Shown here one piece after another: positions 44,628 through 52,832 of a DNA stretch of 64,000 nucleotides; the first letter of the stretch is position 1; every line of letters begins with the position of its first letter. The notes under the pieces were generated by a model that was not told where the DNA came from, made no database searches, and saw only the letters and a list, made by a program, of their open reading frames with translations. A program made the position numbers and the translations under genes. The stretch lies in NCBI RefSeq assembly GCF_900129425.1, contig NZ_LT670817.1:3162001-3226000 (forward strand), given 5' to 3'. This DNA comes from Bradyrhizobium erythrophlei. GTDB taxonomy: Bacteria; Pseudomonadota; Alphaproteobacteria; Rhizobiales; Xanthobacteraceae.

Positions 44628-45703
44628 ACGCGCCGGTGAGCGAGCCCGACCTGATCGCGCGGCGCGAGGGCGCTGTGGGGGTCATCAGGCTCAACCGGCC
44701 CAAAGCGATCAATGCGGTGACGCTCGAGATGTTTCGCGACATCGACAAGGCGCTCGACGAATTTGAGTCTGACCCAGCGGTCGGCCTGATCCTGCTGGAA
44801 GGCGCCGGCGAGCGCGGCCTCTGCGCCGGCGGCGATATCCGCGCGCTCTATGAAAACTCGAAAATCAAAGGCGATCTCGGCAAGATCCTCTGGCGCGAGG
44901 AATACATCCTCAACGCGCGGATCGCGAAATTTCCAAAACCCTATGTCGCCTTCATGGACGGCATCGTGATGGGCGGCGGCGTCGGTCTGTCCGCGCACAG
45001 CCGCCATCGCGTGGTGACCGAGCGGACGAAACTGGCGATGCCCGAGGTCGGTCTCGGATTCTTCCCCGATGTCGGCGGTACCTGGCTGCTCTCGCGCTCG
45101 CCGGGCGAGATCGGCACCTATTTCGGATTGACCGGGCAGACCATGAACGGCCCCGATGCTGTCTATGCACGTTTTGCGGACGCGGTGGTACCCTCCCATA
45201 AACTCGGCTCCCTGCGCGAGACGCTCGTCAATCTTCGCGCCGGCGTGAGTTCTGCCGACGTGAAGACCACGATCGATCAGTTCGCGACCGGCGAGACATC
45301 GGGTCCCGTCGCCGCGATCCAGTCGCAGATCGATAGCTGGTTTGCCCATGATCGCATGGAGGACATCGTCGCGGCCCTGCAAGGCGATGGTTCGGAACTG
45401 GCGCAATCGACCCTGAAGACATTGAACGAGAAGTCGCCGCGCGGCATGGTTGTCACCTTAAAGCTGCTGCGGCTGGCGCGGGCCTCGGCGTCGCTGGAGC
45501 AATGTCTGGTGCGGGAATATCGGGCCGCGCTGGAAGTGTTCAACAGCGACGATTTTCGCGAAGGCGTGCGCGCCGCCGTGATCGACAAGGACCGCAATCC
45601 CCATTGGTCGCCGGCGCGAATCGCGGATGTTACGCCTGAGATAATTGCGCCATACTTCGCCGAAATCGGCGCCGGCGAACTGGTGTTCGATACAACAAAA
45701 TAG
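44624..45703 (+). CDS. 3-Hydroxyisobutyryl-CoA hydrolase
   Basis: This 359-residue crotonase-superfamily thioesterase releases 3-hydroxyisobutyrate. Its length is well above hydratases and matches the HIBCH family. Family segments include LLEGAGERGLCAGGDIRALY, FMDGIVMGGGVGLSAHSRHR and MPEVGLGFFPDVGGTWLLSR. The C-terminal extension holds SPRGMVVTLKLLRLARA and FREGVRAAVIDKDRNPHW. It overlaps the upstream dehydrogenase by 4 bp and lies 26 bp before mmsB, so it is central to the valine operon. Confidence 0.92.
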   Translation: MNAPVSEPDLIARREGAVGVIRLNRPKAINAVTLEMFRDIDKALDEFESDPAVGLILLEGAGERGLCAGGDIRALYENSKIKGDLGKILWREEYILNARIAKFPKPYVAFMDGIVMGGGVGLSAHSRHRVVTERTKLAMPEVGLGFFPDVGGTWLLSRSPGEIGTYFGLTGQTMNGPDAVYARFADAVVPSHKLGSLRETLVNLRAGVSSADVKTTIDQFATGETSGPVAAIQSQIDSWFAHDRMEDIVAALQGDGSELAQSTLKTLNEKSPRGMVVTLKLLRLARASASLEQCLVREYRAALEVFNSDDFREGVRAAVIDKDRNPHWSPARIADVTPEIIAPYFAEIGAGELVFDTTK

Positions 45704-45729
45704 AAGCGGTTGAGCGGAGGGAACTGGAG

Positions 45730-46617
45730 ATGGCAAACATCGCATTCATCGGCCTTGGCAACATGGGCGGGCCGATGGCGGCCAACCTGGTCAAGGCCGG
45801 CCACACGGTGGTCGCGTTCGATCTGGTCGGAGCCGCACGCACGCAGGCTAAAGCCGACGGTGCCGGGATCGCCGACAGCGCGGTTGCCGCCGTGAAGGGC
45901 GCCGAGGTCGTCATCACGATGCTGCCGGCCGGAAAACATGTTGTTTCGGTCTGGACCGAGGTCTTGCCCTCGATGGCAAAGGGGTCCCTCATCATCGATT
46001 GCTCGACCATCGACGTCGAAAGCGCGGTGCAGGCCCATGCGCTGGCCACGAAACACGGCATCGGCTCGGTCGACGCGCCGGTATCCGGCGGTACCGGCGG
46101 CGCCAAGGGCGCGACCCTGACGTTCATGGCCGGCGGCGAGCAGAAGGCGTTCGCCGCGGCTAGGCCGGTGCTGGAAAACATGGGCAAGAAGATCGTGCAT
46201 TGCGGCGGCGCCGGCGCCGGGCAGGCGGCCAAAATCTGCAACAACATGATTTTGGGGATTTCCATGATCGCGGTCAGCGAAGCCTTTGCGCTGGCCGAAA
46301 AGCTCGGGCTGTCGCATCAGGCGCTGTTCGACGTCGCCTCGACCTCGTCGGGACAGTGCTGGTCGCTGACGTCGTATTGTCCGGTGCCGGGCCCGGTGCC
46401 GGCCTCGCCTGCGAACAATGAATACAAGCCGGGTTTCGCCTCGGCCCTGATGGTCAAGGATCTCACGCTGGCGCAGGATGCGGCCAAGGCGACGGGTGCG
46501 GCGACGCCGCTCGGCAAGCACGCGCAGGAGATCTACAAGGCGTTCGACGCGGCGGGGAATGGCGGGGTGGATTTCTCGGGAATCATCCGCCACGTGCGCG
46601 GCCTCGCCGGAAAATGA
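45730..46617 (+). CDS. mmsB: 3-Hydroxyisobutyrate dehydrogenase
   Basis: This 295-residue NAD-dependent dehydrogenase oxidises 3-hydroxyisobutyrate to methylmalonate semialdehyde. The Rossmann motif is FIGLGNMGGPMAANLVKAGH, the substrate-binding signature DAPVSGGTGGAKGATL, and the catalytic lysine is in GAGQAAKICNNMILG. The C-terminal domain ends with DFSGIIRHVRG. The ATG follows GGAGGGAACTGGAG. It is the last gene of the operon, and its product feeds MmsA encoded at its start. Confidence 0.95.
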   Translation: MANIAFIGLGNMGGPMAANLVKAGHTVVAFDLVGAARTQAKADGAGIADSAVAAVKGAEVVITMLPAGKHVVSVWTEVLPSMAKGSLIIDCSTIDVESAVQAHALATKHGIGSVDAPVSGGTGGAKGATLTFMAGGEQKAFAAARPVLENMGKKIVHCGGAGAGQAAKICNNMILGISMIAVSEAFALAEKLGLSHQALFDVASTSSGQCWSLTSYCPVPGPVPASPANNEYKPGFASALMVKDLTLAQDAAKATGAATPLGKHAQEIYKAFDAAGNGGVDFSGIIRHVRGLAGK

Positions 46618-46624
46618 TTCACTC

Positions 46625-46745
46625 CGTCATTGCGAGGAGTGAAGCGACGAAGCAATCCATTCTACTGGTCGCCCGGAGAGATGGATTGCTTCGCGGAGCC
46701 TGTCATCGGGCGGCGCGTTGCGCCGACCCGGTGGCTCGCAATGAC
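46625..46745. repeat. Dispersed palindromic repeat, family D (expanded)
   Basis: CGTCATTGCGAGGAGTGAAG opens the element and GGCTCGCAATGACG closes it. An internal GTCATCGGGCGGCGCG... CGACCCGG segment is shared with the copy at 52697 but absent from the shorter family D copies. Confidence 0.85.
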
Positions 46746-46780
46746 GGCAACGTAACTGCCTTTTCCTACAGGCGATCGAC

Positions 46781-48520
46781 ATGACCACGTTCCAGGATGC
46801 GCGCGCCTTTCTGCTGAGGTATCGGACCGATTACGATAAGGCGGTCGCGGATTTCCGCTGGCCGGATCCGGTGCCGTTCAACTGGGCGCTCGACTGGTTC
46901 GACGCGGAATTGGCGCGCGATCCCGAGAGCAAGGATCGGTCGGCGCTGTGGATTGTCGATGCCGGCAGCAACCACGAGACCAAACTGTCCTTCGAGGCAC
47001 TGTCGCGCCGGTCGAATCAGGTGGCAAACTTCCTGCGCGCGCAGGGGCTGAAGCGCGGCGATCATCTTTTGCTGCTGCTCGGCAATGTGGTTCCGCTGTG
47101 GGAGACCATGCTGGCGGCGATAAAGCTCGGCATGGTGGTGATCCCCGCGACCACGCTGCTTACGCCGGACGAATTGCGCGACCGGCTCGATCGCGGCCGC
47201 GCCAGGGTCGTGGTGGCAACCCAGGACCAGGTCGCGAAATTCGCCGGCCTCGGCGGCGACAATCTCATCCGCATCGTCGTCGGCGCATCGTCAAAGCACG
47301 AGGGCTGGCTGGCTTACGAGCAGGCGGCGGATTTTCCGGAAACGTTCGCGCCGGACGGCCTGACAAAGGCCGATGATCCGATGCTGCTGTATTTCACCTC
47401 GGGCACGACTGCAAAACCGAAACTGGTGCGGCACAGCCAGCGCAGTTATCCCGTCGGCGGATTGTCGACGATGTATTGGCTCGGGTTGCAGCCGGGCGAT
47501 ATCCATCTCAACATCTCCTCGCCGGGCTGGGCCAAGCACGCCTGGAGCTGCTTCTTCGCGCCCTGGAATGCGGGCGCCACCGTGTTCGTGGTTAATCAGC
47601 CGCGCTTCGACGCCAAGGGATTGCTCGCCACCATCGGCCGCTGCGGCGTCACAACCTTGTGCGCGCCACCGACGGTGTGGCGGCTGTTCATTCAGGAAAA
47701 GCTTGCGACCTTCAAGGTGTCGCTGCGCGAGGTCTGCGGCGCCGGCGAGCCGCTCAATCCCGAAGTGATCGACCAGGTGCGCGCGGCATGGGGACTGACG
47801 ATCCGCGACGGCTACGGCCAGACCGAAACCACCGCATTGGCGGGGAATTCGCCGGGCCAGAAACTGAAGGTCGGATCGATGGGCCGTCCGCTGCCGGGCT
47901 ACCGCGTGCAGATCACCGACAGCGACGGACAGATCACGCGCGAGGGCGAGGTCAGCCTGTTGCTCGGCGACGACAGGCCCGCGGGCCTGATGCAGGGGTA
48001 CCAGGGCGACGACGGCCAACTGAGCGGCGCCGACGGCGATCTCTATCGCAGCGGCGACGTGGTGTTTGCCGACGACGAGGGCTATCTCACTTTCGTCGGC
48101 CGCTCCGACGACGTCTTCAAGTCATCCGACTACCGGATCAGCCCGTTCGAACTTGAGAGCATCCTGCTGGAGCATGAATCGGTCGCCGAGGCCGCCGTCG
48201 TCCCCAGCCCCGATCCGATACGTCTGGCCGTCCCCAAGGCCTATGTGCTGCTGGTGTCGGGCGCGGAGCGCTCGCCGCAAACCGCGCTTTCGATCTTCCG
48301 TCATCTGCATACGCGGCTGGCGCCGTTCAAGCGCATTCGGCGGATCGAACTGGTGACCGAGTTGCCGAAAACGATTTCCGGAAAAATCCGCCGCGTGCAG
48401 CTGCGCCGGCTGGAGCACGACAATGATCGCGACGATTCGCTGCGCGGCCAGGAGTTTCGCGAAGAGGATTTTCCGGAGCTGCAGAAGCTGCGGCCGGCCG
48501 GATCATCGGAGAATGGATGA
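46781..48520 (+). CDS. AMP-forming acyl-CoA synthetase
   Basis: This 579-residue adenylate-forming ligase activates a carboxylic acid to its CoA ester. The ATP motif is LLYFTSGTTAKPKL, the adenine loop RDGYGQTETT, the hinge region DLYRSGDVVFADDEGYL-type, and the catalytic lysine in ELPKTISGKIRRVQL. The layout resembles medium-chain (ACSM-like) enzymes. It is followed directly by a MaoC hydratase gene and then an SDR, so it probably activates a medium-length or aromatic acid for that pathway. Confidence 0.9.
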   Translation: MTTFQDARAFLLRYRTDYDKAVADFRWPDPVPFNWALDWFDAELARDPESKDRSALWIVDAGSNHETKLSFEALSRRSNQVANFLRAQGLKRGDHLLLLLGNVVPLWETMLAAIKLGMVVIPATTLLTPDELRDRLDRGRARVVVATQDQVAKFAGLGGDNLIRIVVGASSKHEGWLAYEQAADFPETFAPDGLTKADDPMLLYFTSGTTAKPKLVRHSQRSYPVGGLSTMYWLGLQPGDIHLNISSPGWAKHAWSCFFAPWNAGATVFVVNQPRFDAKGLLATIGRCGVTTLCAPPTVWRLFIQEKLATFKVSLREVCGAGEPLNPEVIDQVRAAWGLTIRDGYGQTETTALAGNSPGQKLKVGSMGRPLPGYRVQITDSDGQITREGEVSLLLGDDRPAGLMQGYQGDDGQLSGADGDLYRSGDVVFADDEGYLTFVGRSDDVFKSSDYRISPFELESILLEHESVAEAAVVPSPDPIRLAVPKAYVLLVSGAERSPQTALSIFRHLHTRLAPFKRIRRIELVTELPKTISGKIRRVQLRRLEHDNDRDDSLRGQEFREEDFPELQKLRPAGSSENG

Positions 48521-49000
48521 ATGAACGAAGTCTGGAAGAAGCCGCCGGTTTCGCTGTCGGCCTATCAAAACATGGTCGGCCATGAAGTCGGGGTGTCGTC
48601 ATGGCATCTGGTCGATCAAAAACGAATCGATGTCTATGCCGACGTAATCGAAGATCATCAATTCATCCACATCGACCCCGAGCGGGCCAAACGCGAAACG
48701 TCGTTCGGCACCACGGTGGCGCATGGCTTCCTGACGATGTCGCTGCTGAGCATCATGTCCTATGAGGTGATGCCGGTCATCGAAGGCACGACGATGGGCG
48801 TGAACTACGGCTTTGACAAGCTGCGCTTCGTTTCGCCGGTGCGATCAGGCTCACGGGTTCGCGGCCGGTTTACGCTTGTCGAAGCGAAGCTGCGCAAGCC
48901 GACCGAACTGCAGTCGCGCACCAACGTCACCGTCGAGATCGAGGGCGAGGAAAAGCCCGCGCTGGTGGCCGACTGGATCGGTTTGATTTATTTCGCTTGA
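48521..49000 (+). CDS. MaoC-family (R)-specific enoyl-CoA hydratase
   Basis: This 159-residue hotdog-fold hydratase carries the hydratase-2 motif, with catalytic aspartate and histidine in EDHQFIHIDPERAKRETSFG and the following TVAHGFLTMSLL. The segment GVNYGFDKLRFVSPVRSGSRVR is typical of NodN-like members. Its ATG immediately follows the synthetase stop. A 125-bp repeat separates it from the SDR gene at 49126, with which it could form an R-specific hydration and dehydrogenation pair. Confidence 0.9.
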   Translation: MNEVWKKPPVSLSAYQNMVGHEVGVSSWHLVDQKRIDVYADVIEDHQFIHIDPERAKRETSFGTTVAHGFLTMSLLSIMSYEVMPVIEGTTMGVNYGFDKLRFVSPVRSGSRVRGRFTLVEAKLRKPTELQSRTNVTVEIEGEEKPALVADWIGLIYFA

Positions 49001-49009
49001 GAGAGTGCG

Positions 49010-49099
49010 CGTCACGGCCGGGCTTGTCCCGGCCATCCACGGCTTGTTAAGCCGATATCCGGAAAGACGTGGATGCCCGGCACAAGGCCGGGCATGACG
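49010..49099. repeat. Dispersed palindromic repeat, family C
   Basis: CGTCACGGCCGGGCTTGTCC at the left pairs with GGCCGGGCATGACG at the right, with CCATCCACG/CGTGGATGCCCGG as inner arms. Other copies are at 50141 and 58431. Confidence 0.9.
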
Positions 49100-49125
49100 G
49101 GAGAAGAAAGTCTAGGAACTGAATC

Positions 49126-50043
49126 ATGACAATCAGGTTTGACGGACGCGTCGCCATCGTCACCGGCGCGGGCAATCGTCTTGGACGCGCGCATGCATTG
49201 GGCCTGGCCGGTCGCGGCGCCAAGGTCGTGGTCAATGATTTCGGCGGCGCCCGCGACGGCACCGGCGGGTCGCTGACCCCAGCGGAAACCGTGGTCGAGG
49301 AAATCCGCAAAGCCGGCGGGGTGGCGATGGCCGACGGCGCCGACGTCTCGAACTATGAGCAGGTCAAGGCGATGGTCGATCGCGCCACCAGGGAGTGGGG
49401 CAGCGTCGACCTGCTCTGCGCCAATGCCGGCATTTTGCGCGATAAATCTTTCGCCAAAATGGAGGTGGCCGATTTCGCCAAGGTATTGGATGTCCATCTC
49501 AACGGCACGTTCTATTGCTGCAAGGCGGTGTGGGACGGCATGCGCGAGCGCAATTACGGCCGCATCGTCGTCACCACGTCATCCTCAGGCCTGTTCGGCA
49601 ATTTCGGCCAGGCCAATTACGGCGCGGCAAAAACCGGCATGGTCGGGCTGATGAACGTGCTGGCCGAGGAAGGCCGCAAGAACAATATCCGCGTCAACAC
49701 GATCTCGCCGACGGCGGCGACGCGGATGACGGAGGAATTGCTGCCGCCGCAGGCGCTGGCACTGATGAAGCCGGAAGCGATCACGCCGGCGGTGCTTTAT
49801 CTGCTGGGCGAGGACGCGCCGACCCGCACCATCATGGGCGCGGGCGCAGGTTCCTTCGCCGTGATCAAGATCATGGAAACCGAAGGCATCAACTTGGCCC
49901 AATCCGACTGGACGCCGGACGCGGTCGCCGCGCATTTCGCCGAGATCAGCGACATGTCGAAGGCCAGGGCGCTGGAAGGCGCGTTCCAGCAGACCCAGAA
50001 ATATGTCGGGCAGGCCGCGGCGCGCGCGGGCGTGAAGCTGTAA
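49126..50043 (+). CDS. SDR-family (R)-3-hydroxyacyl-CoA dehydrogenase-like protein (HSD17B4 N-domain type)
   Basis: This 305-residue short-chain dehydrogenase has the cofactor motif TGAGNRLGRAHALGLAGRGA (in part), DLLCANAGILRDKSFAKM, the catalytic serine in TTSSSGLFGNFGQ and NYGAAKTGMVG (YxxxK). The C-terminus extends to 305 residues, as in the dehydrogenase domain of multifunctional enzyme type 2. With the MaoC hydratase upstream it would hydrate and oxidise acyl-CoA through the R-isomer. Transcription with the upstream genes depends on read-through of a palindromic repeat. Confidence 0.88.
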   Translation: MTIRFDGRVAIVTGAGNRLGRAHALGLAGRGAKVVVNDFGGARDGTGGSLTPAETVVEEIRKAGGVAMADGADVSNYEQVKAMVDRATREWGSVDLLCANAGILRDKSFAKMEVADFAKVLDVHLNGTFYCCKAVWDGMRERNYGRIVVTTSSSGLFGNFGQANYGAAKTGMVGLMNVLAEEGRKNNIRVNTISPTAATRMTEELLPPQALALMKPEAITPAVLYLLGEDAPTRTIMGAGAGSFAVIKIMETEGINLAQSDWTPDAVAAHFAEISDMSKARALEGAFQQTQKYVGQAAARAGVKL

Positions 50044-50049
50044 GAGAGC

Positions 50050-50129
50050 CGTCATTCCGGGGCGCGCGAAGCGCGAGCCCGGAATCTCGAGATTCCGGGT
50101 CTGGTGCTCGCGCACCATCCCGGAATGAC
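50050..50129. repeat. Dispersed palindromic repeat, family B
   Basis: CGTCATTCCGGGGCGCGCGA at the left and CATCCCGGAATGACG at the right enclose CGGAATCTCGAGATTCCGGG. It begins 6 bp after the SDR stop and is followed directly by a family C copy. Confidence 0.9.
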
Positions 50130-50140
50130 GAAGCATTCAG

Positions 50141-50229
50141 CGTCATGGCCGGGCTTGTCCCGGCCACCCACGCCTTTGGCGCTGCTCCACGTTTAGTCGT
50201 GGATGCCCGGGACAAGCCCGGGCATGACG
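50141..50229. repeat. Dispersed palindromic repeat, family C
   Basis: CGTCATGGCCGGGCTTGTCC pairs with GGACAAGCCCGGGCATGACG. It lies just upstream of the flavoprotein gene. Confidence 0.92.
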
Positions 50230-50268
50230 TTTGTTTTGTGGCCAGCTGATAAGTCCTACACTCACCCA

Positions 50269-51528
50269 ATGTCTTCAATTCCCAAAACCCACATCGCCGT
50301 CATCGGCGCCGGTCCCGCCGGCTTGATGGCGGCTGAAGTGCTGGCGCAAGGCGGCACCGGCGTCACGGTCTATGACGCGATGCCGTCTGCCGGCCGCAAG
50401 TTCCTGATGGCGGGGCGCGGCGGGCTCAATCTGACCCACAGCGAAGCGTTGCCATCGTTTCTCGCGCGCTACGGCGAAGCGATGCCGCAGCTTGCCCCCG
50501 CGATAACGGCATTTCCGCCTGATACGTTGCGGGCATGGAGCGAGGCGTTGGGGCAGCCGACCTTCGTCGGCTCCAGCGGCCGGGTTTTTCCTGATGCGTT
50601 CAAGGCCTCGCCGCTGCTGCGCGCCTGGCTGCGGCGGCTCGATTCCCTGGGCGTGCAATTCAAGCTGCGCCATAGATGGAACGGCTGGGAGGAAGACGGA
50701 CAGCTTTCGTTCCAAACCTCTGAGGGAAAGCGCGTTGTCGATGCAGATGCCACCGTGCTGGCGCTCGGCGGCGCGAGCTGGCCGAGGCTCGGCTCCGACG
50801 GCACATGGGTAGAAACGCTCGCCGCAAAGGGTGTGGCCATCGCGCCGCTCCAGCCCGCCAATTCCGGCTTCACCGTCGCCTGGTCCGACATCTTTCGCGA
50901 CCGCTTCGAAGGTCAGCCGCTAAAGGGCGTCGCGCTGTCGTTCGGCGCGCGCACCGTGCGCGGCGAGGCCATGATTACACGCCAGGGGATCGAGGGCGGC
51001 GCGATCTACGCGCTGTCGGCGGAGCTGCGCGAAGCCGTTGCCGGTTCAGGAGAGGCAGCATTACGCATCGCATTGCGGCCCGATCTCGAAATGAGCGATC
51101 TGATCGCGCGGCTATCCGAACCCCGGGGCAAACAATCGTTCTCCAATTTTTTGCGCAAGGCCGTCCATCTGTCGCCGGTTGGCATCGGCCTGTTGCAGGA
51201 GGCGGCGATGAGGTCCGGCGTGGCGCTGTCGTCGCTGTCGCCAGAAAACCTTGCCGGACTGATCAACGCCGTGCCGGTTGTTCTCAACGGCCTGGCGCCG
51301 ATCGCGCGCGCGATCTCGACCGCGGGCGGGATTTCGTTCGACGAACTCGACGCCGACTTCATGATCCGCCGCTTGCCCGGCGTCTTCGCCGCCGGCGAAA
51401 TGCTCGACTGGGAAGCGCCGACCGGCGGCTATCTGCTGCAGGCCTCGTTCGCGACGGGAGCGGCGGCGGGGAAGGGCGTGCTGAAATATCTCGCCGTCAT
51501 TGCGAGCGAAGCGAAGCAATCCATATAG
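50269..51528 (+). CDS. HI0933/BaiN-family flavoprotein (TIGR03862-like)
   Basis: This 419-residue NAD(P)/FAD-dependent oxidoreductase belongs to the HI0933 type. The FAD motif is IAVIGAGPAGLMAAEVLAQG, followed by the family hallmark GRKFLMAGRGGLNLTHSE. The middle has SSGRVFPDAFKASPLLRAWL. The C-terminal FAD contact is GVFAAGEMLDWEAPTGGYLL. The reaction is unknown for most members. The last residues (VIASEAKQSI) and the stop codon are encoded by a family D palindromic repeat, so the original C-terminus was probably altered by repeat insertion. The ATG at 50269 excludes a longer frame starting in a repeat. Confidence 0.88.
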   Translation: MSSIPKTHIAVIGAGPAGLMAAEVLAQGGTGVTVYDAMPSAGRKFLMAGRGGLNLTHSEALPSFLARYGEAMPQLAPAITAFPPDTLRAWSEALGQPTFVGSSGRVFPDAFKASPLLRAWLRRLDSLGVQFKLRHRWNGWEEDGQLSFQTSEGKRVVDADATVLALGGASWPRLGSDGTWVETLAAKGVAIAPLQPANSGFTVAWSDIFRDRFEGQPLKGVALSFGARTVRGEAMITRQGIEGGAIYALSAELREAVAGSGEAALRIALRPDLEMSDLIARLSEPRGKQSFSNFLRKAVHLSPVGIGLLQEAAMRSGVALSSLSPENLAGLINAVPVVLNGLAPIARAISTAGGISFDELDADFMIRRLPGVFAAGEMLDWEAPTGGYLLQASFATGAAAGKGVLKYLAVIASEAKQSI

Positions 51529-51575
51529 CCGAGCGCAGTCTGGATTGCTTCGTCGCTGCGCTCCTCGCAATGACG
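51495..51575. repeat. Dispersed palindromic repeat, family D, overlapping a gene end
   Basis: CGTCATTGCGAGCGAAGCGA and GAAGCAATCC mirror GGATTGCTTCGTCGCTGCGC and TCCTCGCAATGACG. The first 34 bp are read as the C-terminus and stop of the flavoprotein gene. Confidence 0.92.
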
Positions 51576-51588
51576 TCGAAAGGCCGCT

Positions 51589-52671
51589 CTAGCGCAACTT
51601 CCCCCGCGCCGCGACCGGCAAAGTGCCGATGATCTCGTCGCCGCGCACCATCACCACCTCGTCCATCATGTTGACGACCACGCAAACATGGTTCGGCACG
51701 ATCCGCACGACGTCGCCGACATTGGGCCGGGTATTGCTGCGCGCCAGATCAAGGAAGCCATGCTCTTCGGCAAACCGCGCGATCTTCGCCTCGGGATGTT
51801 CGAGGATCAGCCCGTGACCGTCGAGCCCGCCGCCGGTATCCGAGGTCAGGGTTTTCGAGCCGGCGTCGAGGATGCCGCGCTCCGCGCCGGCGCGGCTGAC
51901 GACGGTCGAATAGATCGTGAGCGCGCAATCGTCCCAGCTCGCGACGCCGGCGGCGACCTGCATCCGGTCGTTGTAGATGTAGGTGCCGGGCCGATGCTCG
52001 GTGGCGCCCTTGAGTTTGCCGACATTTTTCAGGTTCGGCGTGCCGCCGGTCGAGACCATCGCCGCGTCGAGCCCGTGCGCGCGCACGCCGGCCAAGGCCT
52101 CATCGAAAAACTTTTGCGCTTCAGTCCAGCCGGTTTCGGTCGGATACAGCATGAAGCCGCCGAAGAGCAGGCCTTTCGAGGCACCGATCTCGCGCGCGAG
52201 CGCGATCGCTTCCGCCGGCGTTTCCACGCCGGCGCGTTTGCGCCCCGTGTCGCACTCGACCACCACCGAGAGCGGGCGGCCCGAGGCTGCCGCCGCCTGC
52301 GGCAGGCCCGCCACCACTACTGAATTGTCGGCGGCCACGGTCATGTTGGCCTTGGCCTGCAGCGCGCCGAGCCTTGCCATTTTTACCTCGCCGATCAGAT
52401 TGTAGCTGATCAGGATGTCGTCGACGCCGGCGTCGGCCATGACCTCGGCTTCGCCGAGTTTCTGGCAGGTGATGCCCCGGGCGCCGGCGGCGATCTGAAG
52501 TTTTGCCAGCAGCGGGCTCTTGTGGGTCTTGATATGCGGGCGGTTGGCGACGCCGGCCGCGTCGCAGGCGGCCTGAATCCGCGCGATGTTGCGCTCGACC
52601 CGGTCCATGTCGATGACCGCGGCAGGCGTGCCGTAGTCGCGGGCAATCTTGGCGGCGAGGGGCGTGGTCAT
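51589..52671 (-). CDS. DSD1-family PLP enzyme (D-threonine aldolase / D-serine dehydratase-like)
   Basis: This 360-residue fold-type III PLP enzyme has an alanine-racemase-like N-terminal barrel. The PLP lysine is in RPHIKTHKSPLLAK, near the start. The C-terminal domain has the metal-binding His and Cys in PNHVCVVVNMMDEV, shared by D-threonine aldolases, D-serine dehydratases and beta-hydroxyaspartate dehydratases. These activities cannot be separated by eye. Its start lies 12 bp beyond a family D repeat shared with the next gene; no catabolic partner is adjacent. Confidence 0.85.
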   Translation of the reverse strand: MTTPLAAKIARDYGTPAAVIDMDRVERNIARIQAACDAAGVANRPHIKTHKSPLLAKLQIAAGARGITCQKLGEAEVMADAGVDDILISYNLIGEVKMARLGALQAKANMTVAADNSVVVAGLPQAAAASGRPLSVVVECDTGRKRAGVETPAEAIALAREIGASKGLLFGGFMLYPTETGWTEAQKFFDEALAGVRAHGLDAAMVSTGGTPNLKNVGKLKGATEHRPGTYIYNDRMQVAAGVASWDDCALTIYSTVVSRAGAERGILDAGSKTLTSDTGGGLDGHGLILEHPEAKIARFAEEHGFLDLARSNTRPNVGDVVRIVPNHVCVVVNMMDEVVMVRGDEIIGTLPVAARGKLR

Positions 52672-52696
52672 GGGTTAGGCTCCAGTTGTTCCTCCT

Positions 52697-52813
52697 CGTC
52701 ATTGCGAGCCACCGGGTCGGCGCAAAGCGCCGCCCGATGACAGGCTCCTCGAAGCAATCCATCTATCCGGGTGCAAAATGGATTGCTTCGTCGCTGCGCT
52801 CCCCGCAATGACA
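52697..52813. repeat. Dispersed palindromic repeat, family D (expanded)
   Basis: CGTCATTGCGAGCCACCGGG opens and GCAATGACAG closes the element. It contains the same GGGTCGGCGC...CCCGATGACAGG insert as the copy at 46625, in inverted orientation relative to the outer arms. Confidence 0.85.
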
Positions 52814-52832
52814 GCAGAAATTGTTCGATGGG

